Below, piece by piece: positions 38,054 through 50,772 of a DNA stretch of 64,000 nucleotides. The notes under the pieces are model-generated. The model was not told the DNA's origin. It ran no database searches and saw only the letters and a list, made by a program, of their open reading frames with translations. This DNA is from Phalacrocorax aristotelis (taxonomy: Eukaryota > Chordata > Aves > Suliformes > Phalacrocoracidae), in NCBI RefSeq assembly GCF_949628215.1, contig NC_134280.1:10489795-10553794 (forward strand), read 5' to 3'. How positions within the stretch are numbered: the stretch's first letter is position 1; the number at the start of each line of letters is the position of its first letter. A program made the translations under genes and the position numbers.

Positions 38054-39610
38054 GGAGAAACAATATGCACCTTTTAAAGAGGAAAATATCTGACAAAGGA
38101 TTGTTGGAGGAGCATAAGGAACACTTGACCATGAAATTGCCAAAATGCAATTTTTTTCCCTTGAGTGGTATAATTTACTGCAATCTGTGATTGCTGCTTC
38201 TATAGAAACCTTGATGTCTGATTTTGATTACTGTGAAGTTAAGATAGTATGCAATACACTTGACGATACTGGTTCAATCATAGGATTCTTTTTTCCAAAT
38301 CTAAACTGAGTTTACCGTAAGTTCTTGTCTGTCCATAATGTTGCAGTGCCAAACAGTATCTTTGCACTACGTTTCTGTAGCTGAAAGTTCTGTTTCACTT
38401 AATTTTGAAAGTTTTGAGGGATTTGTTCTTCATAGCGCAGTGAAAGGTGGGATTCAAATATAGGAATGAAGATCATGTCTTTCCATGATGATAGCCTGTA
38501 ATATCTTTATGAAAGTCATGGATTACAGGTGAGCTTTGATGCAATAAGTAACTGATTTCTGCCTATTAACACACTGTATTATTCTTCTTGCTCACATTAC
38601 CAGTGAAGAAACTTAATACAGATTGTATGTGTTATTGCTGTAGCATTTAATTTGTCTGTGGTACATGCCCAGTATCACAGAGCACAGAAATGGAAACTGA
38701 GGCTGGAATTTATTTGCTGCTTTCCCCTGGTACAACCAGTATACATGTTTGTATAGGAATTTAAGTGGATCATCATCAGAAGTGGACGGATTCTGAAACT
38801 ACTTGTTGAGTTGAGTAACAGGATACAATTTGGGTCATTCTTGTATAATCTCTTAAGCTGACTTGTGTTGATCCTTTAAAAAAAAAACAACATAGGGAGT
38901 TTTTGTTGCAAAACTTAATTCTGCTGAACTAAATCAGCCACTACCATATAGTGTCATAAAACCCTCTGTTACCAATGTTACTCTTGCTAGTTCTTGTCTA
39001 CTACCTGCTCTGTTCTCAGGGATTGGCAGGAGGAGGCAAGGCTGTATTTTAGGTACTGATGTAGCCTTTATTGCTGTGCTTATGGTCCAGGCAACCATAA
39101 ATGCGTTTGTTTTCATAGCAATTTTCTGTGGTAGAGATGCTGTTACCCCTATTTTACAGGTATCTGTGTACAGAAAGTCTAATAGAACAGAGAGCTGAAG
39201 TAGGCTGTGTACTAATCAGTTCCCTCTTAAGAAGAAGGATTTTAGTGTGTGACCCATATTTGGGTCATACCTGGAATTTAGTCTTGGCTTTGCAGCTCCC
39301 TTTTAAGACCATGAGATAAAAGAACTTGTGCAAGCAGGCAGAAAGCAGCCTTCAAGAGGACACTGCTAACCTGTGCCAGCACTGAACTTGGCATGGGATG
39401 TCTCTGCTTCGTTTTCCCCTTTCTGTCTCTGTGCTGACGATGTTTTAATGTATTCATTTTCCTTTTTTGTCTTGAAGTACTATTTTCTAAATCTGCCGTG
39501 AAAAGTTTATAAGACATGTTACAGTCACCTAGGGAGGCTGGAGTTGGTCCAAAGAACAAATAGATGTTTAGACAAGTTTTTATTAATAAATGTGTGTATG
39601 CATTGTACAC
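38054..39610 (+). other. INSIG2: INSIG2 3' UTR (minimum extent to the first AATAAA)
   Basis: No AATAAA or ATTAAA is seen between the stop codon and 39585, so the 3' UTR is predicted to be at least about 1.55 kb. The end is inferred from the signal at 39585. A longer form reaching later signals (up to about 40.95 kb) is possible. Open frames here on either strand do not resemble any family I know. Confidence 0.6.
39585..39590 (+). terminator. INSIG2: Candidate poly(A) signal AATAAA (proximal)
   Basis: This is the first canonical signal after the stop. It is followed at once by GT-rich sequence (TGTGTGTATG), which could act as the downstream element. Cleavage would fall near 39600-39610. Confidence 0.5.
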
Positions 39611-39751
39611 AAAGCTTGAAATAGGCAACTTTTTCAGTCTTATATGCTTATCTCTAAGTCTGAAAAGCATGCAATGGAGTGCTTCCAAAAGCGTTGTAAC
39701 AAAAGAGGTGGTCAGAAAAGGAAAATTTCTTGAATGGGGAAGTGTAAAAAT

Positions 39752-39757
39752 AATAAA
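39752..39757 (+). terminator. INSIG2: Candidate poly(A) signal AATAAA (second)
   Basis: A canonical hexamer in an A-rich stretch. The downstream sequence is not clearly GT-rich, so it is weaker than the proximal site. Confidence 0.25.
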
Positions 39758-39986
39758 TAAGCAAATGATGTATAAAGAGCTTGGTTCTGCAGCTCCACAA
39801 AGTTTCATCAGCTTATTATGGTTCCATGACGACTCAACACCTGAAGCGCACCTTCATCGGGTAATGTTTCAGGAAAGCAGTTACAGATGCGCTTTGCTTT
39901 TAAGCAGAGGTAGCACATGTTTAACTAGATCGCTGACTAGAGATTTTCTTTTAATTAAACCATATGGCAATATGAAGCATTTGATT

Positions 39987-39992
39987 AATAAA
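39987..39992 (+). terminator. INSIG2: Candidate poly(A) signal AATAAA (third)
   Basis: A canonical hexamer about 1.9 kb after the stop; GGGTAAGTTTCC lies about 30 nt downstream. Its use cannot be judged from sequence. Confidence 0.25.
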
Positions 39993-40556
39993 ACCAAGAA
40001 ACTGTTGGGGCATGAACTAAGGGTAAGTTTCCTTAGGCAGGCTCGGGCATTTCACTGAAGAAGCTGTTGGGTCCCTTTCCGTACAGTATTTGGCCTCATC
40101 CGCCTTCTTTACTTAAACAAATGGCTTCAGCTTGGTGGGCAGCGTGATGAGTCCCTCTTGAATTACCAGGGCATGAATGGCATAAAAATTCAGATGTTCC
40201 TTACCCTAAATGTAGGAAATAACATGGTACCTCAATAGCCAGTGTGCTGACTTGGTAAACCATTTACTTTCATTGTGACCAATAAGTGTACGCAACTGGA
40301 GATGAGTAGTTTTTATTATGCACTTGGTGGTAGAACTGCCTTTACCTGCCAGCCTAAATATTCACACAGAAGAAGCCTTGTGTATGTTAAAATGTGTGGT
40401 ATGTGAGAAGTGGTTGTTGTGCATCTGTGGCGCCCACTTTACAGCACTTTGCATTCAGATTCATCTAAACCTGATTAGACTGTGCTGTCCACTAACTTTT
40501 TTTAAATTTCGTTTTGGAAATTTTGAGCATGTTATGCAAAGGCAGCAATCATCCAA

Positions 40557-40562
40557 AATAAA
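40557..40562 (+). terminator. INSIG2: Candidate poly(A) signal AATAAA (distal)
   Basis: A canonical hexamer followed by TTTGGGTGGAG and then a T-rich stretch, a plausible GU/U-rich downstream element. An ATTAAA variant follows at 40933-40938. Confidence 0.3.
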
Positions 40563-40959
40563 TTTGGGTGGAGTCCTTTATTATATGTGTTTTCATTTTT
40601 TTTATTATTTGACTGAAGTCGATACAAGGTTCACATCTTGGATGCCGTATTTTTTTTCAAACTGCATTGTAATTTTATGGCTGATGTGTTCAAACCCTGA
40701 AAAAGGTTCATGATGAAAATGCTGACACAGCCTTAACTGTAGTGGTGCGAATATGCTGCTACTGTATAGCATGTAATTCTACCATTAGATTGTCTTAAAA
40801 ATGTAGTTCAATAGAGAATGAATAGGTATATTTTAGATACAACTTTATAAGCACTATAACCTCTTCACTAATTAAGCATTGTAAGGTCTATGCTGTTTAA
40901 ACTGGCAAATTGCTGTTAAAAGCAAAATGTGCATTAAATACAATTACAACCTTGTTTGA

Positions 40960-43900
40960 TAGGTTTCTTCTTTCTTTAAGAAATTATACTGGTTTTTAAA
41001 GTACACTGAGTTGCCTTCTATCAGCAATCTCATAATAATTTTGACCATTGAGCTGGCATATTGGTTGCACAAAACATCTGTCTAGAAATACGAAAAAAGA
41101 AGCAGGCAATATCAAATCGGCAGCGATTCTATCATAATTAGCATGCTGAGCAGCCTTTGAAATTTGCCCTTTTGAATCTGCAATGGGGGTATTTGAGCTG
41201 GGGGAAAATAAGCCCGATACCTTCAGTTGCAATACAGAAAATAGAGATTTAGATACAAATAGTCTGTATGAATATGAACCCCACCCCGAATGGCAGGGAA
41301 TCCCTTAATATATTTTTATTTATTAATGTTCCGGTCTGGATATGAACTGCAGGTTATTCTGGTATTCACAGACCGTCCATTCACAGTGCCCTGTCTCAAA
41401 AAAGATATAACAAATAGAGGTTTAGAAATGTGTAATGAAAAAGCCTCCAGGCAGGGGTGAAGAAAGGGCGGGAAGAGAGGTTTCATCACTATTTGAGATG
41501 CAGTGCCCACAGCAGGGTGGCAACGCACATGAAAGTTGGAAAGAGCCAGGGGCTGAATGGAGACGACCTGTCTTTGTGCTGGATGGGGCAACGTGTGACC
41601 CAAAAACCTGAGCTCTGCAGTCAAAATGCAGAGCTCTGGGCCTGCTAAGCGTCTGACTGGGGGAATTTCAGCCAAGGTAGAAATAACCATCATTTTACCC
41701 AGTCGTGACACTAACATCAGTCAAAAACACGCCGGCAAATGTGCTTTGCTGGAGGCTTAACCTTTCCCTTTCATCTGTAGCCTCTCCATGAGAGCGTCGT
41801 CCCAGGGAATGGAAACTCCAGGTCCTCCCTGCCCAAGTCCAGCCTGAGGGTGTCAAATGGAAAGTTGCCCGTTTTCAAGAGAATATTCCAAGAGCTGGGC
41901 TGCCGGGCTCTCATGAAATACATCTCGTGCATCTCGTGCCTCCCTTATAACGTGGCTGCTGTCAGCAGCTAGGAGGAGAGAAAACAAAGAAACGTTTCCT
42001 CCGTAGCTTCTGTACCTCTGCCATCTGGCTGGGAGCTGCTGCAGGGACCTATGGGCATACGCCAGCCTTCCCTTTTTATCTCTCCCAGCATGTAAGGAGG
42101 GGACATGACTTTACCAGCTGTGTCACCCCAGACATTTTGCATATGCTTTTTACATTTTGGAGCAGTGCTACCAATCGTTCTTAATGCTAATGGATGAATG
42201 TAACCTACGGAAGTGATGTTAAATACAACACTTAAAAGTACATGCACAGCTAGGCAGAGGGAACGTGTGTCTCGCCGTGGGAATAGCTATCTAATGCTGT
42301 TAGTTTTGGTGCCAGTACTAAATGCAAAGCATGAGTAATTTTGCAGCTTAATGTTCAGTACTAAACAGTAAATGAAAGGTCAGTCCAACTTGTTAACTGT
42401 CATGGAATAGTAAACACTACTTTAATTGCTGCATGCAGCCAGCTCGGGTTTTTGGTGTGTCTGTCGTCACGTTTTGAGCAGCGCGGTCTGGAGCCTTGTC
42501 CTCATTACCTGCCCCTGGTCAAATGACAAAGCCTCAAGTTAATGGATAAACTTTATGCCTGGGCTTCTCGGGCAGCATACTGGGAGTTTGTGCTTTGAAT
42601 GATTAAAAGCCACAGCAGGGAAAAGGAAGGGGTTACTTCTTGATCTGACTGGGGCTGAAAACCAGGTTGAGGTGTCGTTTTGCATTTTCTTGAGGTTTTC
42701 CTTTCTTGCTCTTCGTTTCTGAAGCACAGAAGATTAGCAGCTCTTGTTGCACTTCCACGCTTACTTTGGTTTTTAGCCTGCCCAGCACTATAGCAGATGG
42801 GAAACAAACCATACAAATAAGAAAGTGTATAAAGGGAAAGGGCTGCTACAAAGTTTTCCTGGGCCACGCCGGTGGGAGCCCGGTGGTGCCCAGTGTGCCA
42901 GGTACATCACCATCAGGCGCGCAACCTACAACATCCCCGGATCGAAGGTGACAGGATTCGCTTTCTGCGCTGGCGGCAGTTCTGCCTTGACTTTTGCACT
43001 TAAAAATATCTATGCAGGGAGTGACATGTGGCCCCGTAGTTATTCAGGGATATGTGTACACATTGCAGAGTGCTCACAATGGCAAAGTCCACAGCTACAG
43101 CCCGAAGCTCTGCTTTTATGAGTTTTGCTGGTAGAAATACTTAAATTGTGCCTTTTAAGCAAATATGGCAAAATACTTGTTCAAAGAAAATTCTGAGTTA
43201 TAAATATGTTGCTGTCCAAATTCACAGTGTAATTCTGCTATTTCTCTTCTCCGATTCGTTCAGTGTATGCCTTGTCTTAAATGAGATAAACCTACATTTC
43301 AGATATTTAATACTTTTTTTGGTAATCGAACCTCAAAGCAAGATTTGTTTCATGCAATTATTCAGGGAAAACGTGAATTAAAAAAAAAGCTGGGAGGAAT
43401 AGGGTTGCAACTTAATTTACCGGATAGAAATTACGCAAGGAGAAGCTCCAACATTTTGCGTAATATTGCAAGAAAGAAAAGGACAGCCAGCGATCGTTCC
43501 GATTTTGTCCTGGGTTTCAAAACGAGGGGAAGGGGAGCCTTACAGATGCAGTATATTTGTATTGACTTGATCTCCAAAGGCATCACCTTCCTGGCCATGA
43601 TCACCAGAACATGTTTTGGCTCGTCTGTTTTCCTTTAACCCAGCTGTGCCAGTTGTTTCTTCAGTGACCAGAGGTGCCCAGGGTAAGCCTGGCCACGCCA
43701 CCAGAGAATGTGTAGGAAAATGGCTTCAGCAACTTCTAGCTGAGATTGACACAGTCCTCCTGAACTTTGTGAGAAACTGGTGATCCGGCCCTGGGCGCTT
43801 TGGTTGGTTACGGTGAGGTAAAGGCAAGGGATGTGACTGCATGGCGTTCAGGTGGGGGTGAAAGTCCCTGTAAGGACGTTATGTGCATGTATCAATTATA

Positions 43901-46900
43901 GGTTCTAACGAAAGCAAAGTTACCCTGTTCTACAGACGAGACATTTCTTGGCTCGAGTGGTGAAACTTGCCATCAGTGTGCCAAAGAGGGAAGAATATGC
44001 TTTTTTCCTCCTCCTTACTCTTCCTTTGCACAAATACATAGGAACCTGAGCTAAGGACAGTTAATCCCGTTCTTGGAACCAGGACTATTTATAGGCTGGG
44101 TTAGCACTGAAAGACTCCACTGTTTTCTTTTTAAAAACAAATGCTTGTTCTGTGCTGCATGTCAAGTGCAATCATTGCTGAATGAACTGACATGCAAAGC
44201 CAAGTTCTCAGCTGAGCTGGCGCTGATCCATCGACTTCAGTGGATATGCAGCAGTTCATGCTGGTTGGGAATTTGGCCCGCTGTGTTTGAAAGGGGTGAA
44301 ATTGTTTAGACCTCACTTCTAATGTGCTACAGGTCAAAAAATTCCTACGTTGTGCAACATGTAAGAGCAGCACACTGCAGAATTTGCTGTGCCCTCTTCC
44401 ATCACTGATCATCATTTTCTGTGATTTACAATGTGTGCTTTTTTTATGGTATATCAGCTCTTCAGGAGGACTGACTTATAAGAATCAGATCTGGCAGATG
44501 AGATTAATAATGGTGCAAATGCAAAATGTTGGCTGCTGATGAGCTTGTTGTCATAAATGCTTGCCACAGTCTTGCCTTTTTTTTTTTTTCTGTCCGGTAT
44601 TTCTCTTGTAGGAAATTCAGCTGAGGATTTGTTTTGGACCTATGCCTGTTCTGATTAAACTGGAGAGAGTGAAATAATACTGCTTTGTGTGGTTTCAGGC
44701 CCCACTTACCCACCAGTTTCATCAGATCAGTGTAACAAGCGAAAATGCAGCTGGAGTAGTGACTTGAAGAAGATGAATTGGAAGATCCTGAAGACTGATG
44801 TTTCGAGGACATGGATCGATGTAGCGATGTGTCCACTATGGTGATAAGTATCTATAAGAATCTATAGACATGTAGTGTTATGTAAGTAATAAATGTAGAA
44901 AGGCAGCGTTAAAAATAACGAAGCTGGTAGAAAGTCAGTTCCCATTCCTGGAAACGCTTTTTTCGGGTTTGTTCTGCAGACTTTGGTCGTTGCACTGGGC
45001 CAGGGGATGAACTCTGGGATAGTGAAGAGCAGCGAGAAGAGGGGTTACTTGATAAGCTGGGTAGATACAAGGGGGAGCTCACTTTAGATGTCAGGTGAAA
45101 ATACCCAGCACGAAGACAAATACGTTTGGTGTTTGTGCAGTCCACACATACTGGCTTTTTGATTTTTTTCTTTTTTAAATGTAAATTTATGAAGGAGAAT
45201 CACCTTTAAGTACCAAGGGACTGACAGAGACATCACAAGTTTCATTTGCATTCAAACCTTAACCTCCATGGGAGTATACTTAAAGGCGAGAGGAAGAGTT
45301 GGTTTTTCAGAGCCATGTGTGCCACTTTAAGGTGCTTTTTTGAACCCCAAGTCCCTGGATTTGGAGTGCTGCTTGGGATTTGAAAACCACTGGGTTTCAC
45401 CATTCTGGATCAGCTCTCTGGTAAATGAGGATGGTTGTGTTGCTCCTGCAACCTGTGGCTTGACAAATGTGGTCCCTTAATCTGCCCCCAGGAAATAAAA
45501 TAAGCTTAGTTGAAGCAGGAGCAATTCCCCAGTCCCTTCCTTTCCATCGCAGCAGCAATGCACAGGTCAATGCAAAGGGAAGACCTCTTCCTGTCAGCAG
45601 TATTGGCTCCTCCTGCCTTCCACTGGTGGTAAAAGCGAGGGACCAGAGATGCTGTGCAACAAGAAAGGGACCCAGTTGCTACGAGAAACCCCCAAGCTCG
45701 CTCATCAGGGAAGTTTCAAAGCTATGGGGGACAGTATGTGCTTTCTGGCATCATCTGAATCAACTTTTAATGGAGTACTTGTGCTTTGACAAACTGTCAG
45801 ACTTCGATAGTTCGTGATTTCTGAGGACACAGTAACTAATGAAACCCAGAAAGAGATGTGGTGAGGTTGGTCGTGTAGCTGCTGCGTGGCAGATTACTAA
45901 GGAATGCGACCTCGAAAAGGGACCATGCAGCACATCTGATGTCTCTCTTGCACAGCTGCTGTGAGGCGCATGCCAAGATTCCGCTGAGGAAGGACATAAA
46001 GAGACAACTGACACTTGTATCGACAAATCTTTATGGGATTTGATACCCTACCTAATGCTGACTGATGTTAAAGGGACTTAACGTGTAGGAAAAGCTGCTA
46101 GAAAATTGTTCTACTTGAGCTCAGATAAATGGTGCTGAGTATCTGGTGTGTGCAATGAAGATGAACATGTGTTCATCACTTTGGCATCTCTTAAATTGTT
46201 AAGGCCTATTTGTTCTGCTATCTAAAATTCTTGAAAACAATATCGCCCGTTGCACTGCTTCCCTGAGATGGTTCACAGTATTGTTTATCGTAAGCACTGT
46301 TGCATCTTACCATTGATTAAAACGGTAACTTCCAACTTAATCTTCCTGTGGGAAAGAAAGTATTTTAGATATTAGTTTTCCTGCACTACTTCAATATCAG
46401 GCTTCTCTTCCTCACAATACTATTTTTAATTAAATCCTCCAACCCTTTGTTATGGATTCTAATGTAAAAAAAGCTGATTAATGTCCAGGCACAATACCTA
46501 CATTTAAAAAAAACACCTGCATTTTATTCTGACAGCCAGTTAACATCTAAAACATATACCTCTAAACATTTACATATGTCCTTAGTTTTTGCAATGTCTT
46601 CATCGAGCTGATGTGCCTGAGGCCTGGCACGAGTTGTTAGATGATGCCGTCTCCATTCCTGGGAGCGGAGCATGGGTTTGTTTGAAGCATGGAGGGTCTG
46701 GCCCGTGGCTGGGGCTCGAAAGCGGCTGCGAGCAGAAGGTGGAGGCCCAACTGCTCCCTTTCATCCCCACCAGTTCAAAGGGACCGACCAAAGCCGTACG
46801 TGGAGCCGAGTGACAATTGTACAGTCTTGCTTTACAGTTAACCGAGTGTTAGAAAAAAAACCCAGTGGTTTCTTTTCAACGCCGTCTTGTCAAAATGCCA

Positions 46901-49900
46901 GATGCCGCTTGTTTTTGACATTTTCAGCTACTGTTAAATAATAGTCTTGCTTCTGTCACAGCTAATGTTGACTTGAAGGCAGTTGTGCATTTCTCAACTC
47001 AAATGCTAAGCAGACAGACTTGGGTCTTGACAAATATTTTCTGGGCTTGCCCAAGGCAAGTAAAAATGAGCTTCTAGTTAATCGTTTGTTTTAAAATTCA
47101 AATTGGTGAAATAGGCAATTAAAAAAATGACAATTTTCATCAAAATTTGCAAATGAAACGTCTCTGCAGTCAGAGCGGGTTCAAGAAACTGCAATAGATA
47201 ATTGCTATTTGAAATCAGTGAAGTATCCAGCATTTTAGGGCCATGAGGATTGTGGCTGTTCTGCCTTAGTAAACCTTGATTGATTTGGTAAATAAGCATT
47301 TCAACTTCTCTCTTTAAAATAAATAAGCAATTTTATTGCTTTATTGCTTACCCCTGTATGGGAGGTAAACAAGCTCTTGAGCAGTAACCCTGTAATATCA
47401 TGAGCCCAAGTGCCATCTGTCACCGAGAATTTTGTCCCTTTATACACAATAGCTTCTTATGGCATTGGGTCCGTTGTAGGTTAATTGATTAGCAGAGATC
47501 CTCCTTTCAGTTGTTCCTGCTTTTCTTCGCTAAAGGACCATATCTCTCATCTCCATTTCCTTTCCTCTCTCCTGTATTAGCATACTAATCACACTGAACT
47601 CCCACTGCTAAAAAACTCTATCCATTTTATGCTGGGGGAGGAATAAACGGGCATTTCCTGAGGGATTTACAGATGCTGTTTTATGACGGTTAGAAGGGAG
47701 GAAAAGAAAAGAAGAAGTGGTAGCAGAGGCGAATAATACACTGCGCGGGCTCTAGTATACCAGTGAAAGCTGAGACTACAGCCGCATAAATATTAAACAC
47801 ATTTGAGAAGTACTATTAAAATAAATATCAAAGACAAAGTTGCTCACACATCTGTTTCTCCTCAAATTTTGCCACAGCGCTCTACATTTGTTTTCTCTCC
47901 AGCTGTTAACACCTGTCTTTCTGTCAGTGGTAATAATGCAATTTTAGGTGGGCTGTGGAGCTGACAGTAACATGAAAGAATTCTCTATTTTTGATATAAG
48001 AAACTCCTTTTTTCAAAACTAAAAAGGGCTCTCCGAACAAAGATATATCCTTGTGCTAATCCATCAGAGCAGTGTATGGGTTTTTTGTTGTTCTTTTAGG
48101 GGTTTTTTAAATCAAACTACAGAGAGTTAGGCTTATATTGGACAGCTGAACTTGAACTAGATGAGACATCCTACAGTGGGCAGCTACTGCTTGCCTTTGT
48201 AGTTCTCATTTTATTGCTGACACATATTCAGAAGGTTGTGTGTGCATGATACTCCTCTCTCCATGTGATGCTTGTTATCTAACCTCATCAAAAGTGTATG
48301 CTGTGCATTGATTGCTACCAGAGGACTCACACCCAGCGGTGATGTCTTCTTTACTTACCTCTTAAATGAGCACAATATTAACAGGGCTGCCTGAAGAAAG
48401 CGTTTTATGTCTTTGCTGTAGCCATCTCAATAGAAGGATGATAGGAAGTGTTCAGTTTTCTTAGCACTGAAGATGATGGGACAGATCCTAAACTAAAGTA
48501 AACTGGGAGAGTCCATTTACTGTGGTTTTTTACCTAATGCAGAAGAAAAAGCTATTTATTCCTTTTGGCCTACAGAAACACATCCTGAGACTCAGAGCAA
48601 AACATTGGTGAAGCACACCAGAAACATCCCAAATAAGGAAGAAATAATGGTCCAGAAGTGTGCATTCGCAGCAACTTAACACTTCATCCATTACGAGCTT
48701 AGTATTCTGGCTGGGGTTGCTATAGATGTAGGCTCAAGGCTGTTGAGCCCACATTTAGTCCTCCATGCCTCCTTCTCCTGTAAGCTAGCTCATGGGTGAA
48801 GCAGCTCCCACCCACTGCCCGAATGTATGTTTCCATCCATAATCCCTGCCTGTGAGTCCCAAGGGGAAAACCATGGGTGAACTCTGCAAGTCTTTCAGCG
48901 CAGATTGTCTTCGACGCCTGAGTGAAGCTGAGCTGGGTCTCAGGTTTTGTCACCAAATTACTCGGTGTGGCTGGTGTGGCAACTAGAACACCCTGTCACC
49001 CCAGTCTTATCTCCAAGTTTAGTTTGTCTTTGATAGGTACAGTCTTCTCAGCTATTTCAAGCCAACAGAAAAGTCACCTTCTCCTCCTGAAAGTCCTACG
49101 TAATGATTTGTGGTCATGTTATTCTTTCATTAATGAATGAAATGGGTTGATTTTCAAAAATATTAACTCGCATCAAAATTTGCAACCAGGGGACCAAAAC
49201 TGACCTTACAATAAATAGCCCTCAAATTCAGAAATTACCATCTTTGTCAGCTGTAGGGGGATATGCAAGTGTGAACCACGCCGCGGCCAGCCTGGTCCCA
49301 TCAGCCACCGCTAGCTGAGCTTACAGACGTCACTCAAACAACCTGCAAAGGGGATGCAGGCTCCCCCAGGAGGGCAGCGGCATTCCCAGGAATGATCCTG
49401 GTCCGTGAGCAGTTAACGCAGAGCGATTGCAGTGTTAGTGCCTGCTATGGGCACAGCAGCTTCGCTTCCCCGCCACGCTTCCTTGTGCAATGCCTGTTTA
49501 TTCAGGCTTCACGCAGCGATGAAGCATTTGACCCATTGTGCAGGACCGGGCATGGGGGGAGGGGTTTCCCGAAGTGCTCTCTGCTGGCTGTGCGCTTCTG
49601 CCATTAAAGCAGTGGGGGGGTCAGGGGGCTCATTGTTTCCAACGAGAGAGGATTTAGGCCAAGGCTGGATGCTTAAAAAAAACCAAACCCACCGCAAAGA
49701 TCTGCAATAACAGAAAATTGAACCCAACTGTAGCTCTGAAAGAAGGAGATAATGTTATTGCACGAGACACCCCCTCATGCTTTCTGTTTGCCATAGGGGC
49801 AGCACGTGCTTCAGGGAAACCCTTTTACATGTTTAGTTCACGCTGGAACATTTTCCACTGCCTGGGGAAAAATCCCGAGGTGCCAAAATGCACTGTCACC

Positions 49901-50670
49901 CCCGAGTCAGCTCTCCCTTTTATGTGCCGTTAGCGCTGATGGGTATCCACACCATATTAGAGCTTGCGGTAACTCTCAAAAACTCAAATATTGTGCAAAT
50001 TACAGCCAGGATGTTCAGGGAGCAGAATGTCCCTCTCTCAGCAGATGGCTGCAGCCCACCATGTCCTATAATCACAACATAAAATATTACTACTTTTGCA
50101 CGCTGTGTTTGGGAAAACATGCCAAAGTGTAGTTAGGTTTCATAGGATCAGAAAAGTTTCTTCAGTAGGAAATAATTTGTTGGGAGAGTTTGGCTTTGGG
50201 ATTCTTTTTTTTTTTTCTTTCCTTTTTTTTTTTTTTTTTAATCTATTACCAAATAGGTCTATCTTCAATCTGCAAGTACAATAGGCCTCTGAATATGGCA
50301 CTGTCACAGAGGTAGCCTGGAAAAGACCATACTTCACTACAGCAGTGGATGAGAGTTCAAAAAGTCTTCTAAACCTATTTGGGCTGACTGATTTGGCATC
50401 GCTTTGGAGGCCTTTGCCCTGGGAAAGCCGTAGGGTTTGGCTACTGTCAGGACAGGAGCCTCTAAGAAGATGGTTGGCCTGATGTGACTTCAGCTGAGTG
50501 TTGTTCTGCTGCCCCCGGGTGATTCTCTCAGATGATAAAAGATGCTGTACACGGGGTGTCCAGAAAAGAGTATCCTTCCTCCTGTAGACAAATTATTTTC
50601 TAGTTTCTGCAGGCTGCACATTGTGATTTTTTCTCCCCAATTTAATCCGTACTGGGTGTAACGTTACGCA
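40960..50670. other. Gene-free DNA downstream of INSIG2
   Basis: No coding exon is recognised; the open frames are short and lack family features. A poly-T run occurs near 44577-44590 and a pyrimidine tract at 50203-50239. Some segments (41.4-43.7 kb, 49.2-49.7 kb) are modestly GC-richer, without CpG-island character. In mammals this side is the start of the INSIG2-EN1 gene desert. Confidence 0.55.
50203..50239 (+). repeat. Poly-T / pyrimidine tract
   Basis: An almost pure T run with a few C interruptions (TTCTTT, CTTTCC), 37 nt long. It could be the reverse of a poly-A tail, but no adjacent retrotransposon body is recognised. Confidence 0.85.
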
Positions 50671-50772
50671 TTTCCTGTGCCCGTGCTCTGGGTGTGCCTG
50701 CTCAAGCGGGGGGGTTGGACAAGGTGATCTCCAGAGGTCCCTTCCAGCCCCTGCCAGTCTGTGACTCTGTGA
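50671..50772 (+). mobile_element. CR1 LINE, short 3'-end fragment
   Basis: About 100 bp matches the last part of the CR1 copy at 24 kb, sharing CTCTGGGTGTGCCTGCTCAA, the G-run, GGTCCCTTCCAGCCCCTGCC and an octamer-like end (GTGACTCTGTGA). It has the same orientation and is severely 5'-truncated. The shared unusual segment suggests both copies belong to the same CR1 subfamily. Confidence 0.9.

Noticed and set aside
39278..40058. Open frames of 176 (-) and 164 (+) codons downstream of INSIG2
   Set aside because: They overlap each other in the 3' UTR region, have no recognisable motif, and one reads against the transcript. Chance is the simpler explanation.
50551..50580. GGGGTGTCCAGAAAAG looked like a mariner-type terminal repeat
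   Set aside because: No inverted partner, TA duplication or transposase remnant was found nearby.
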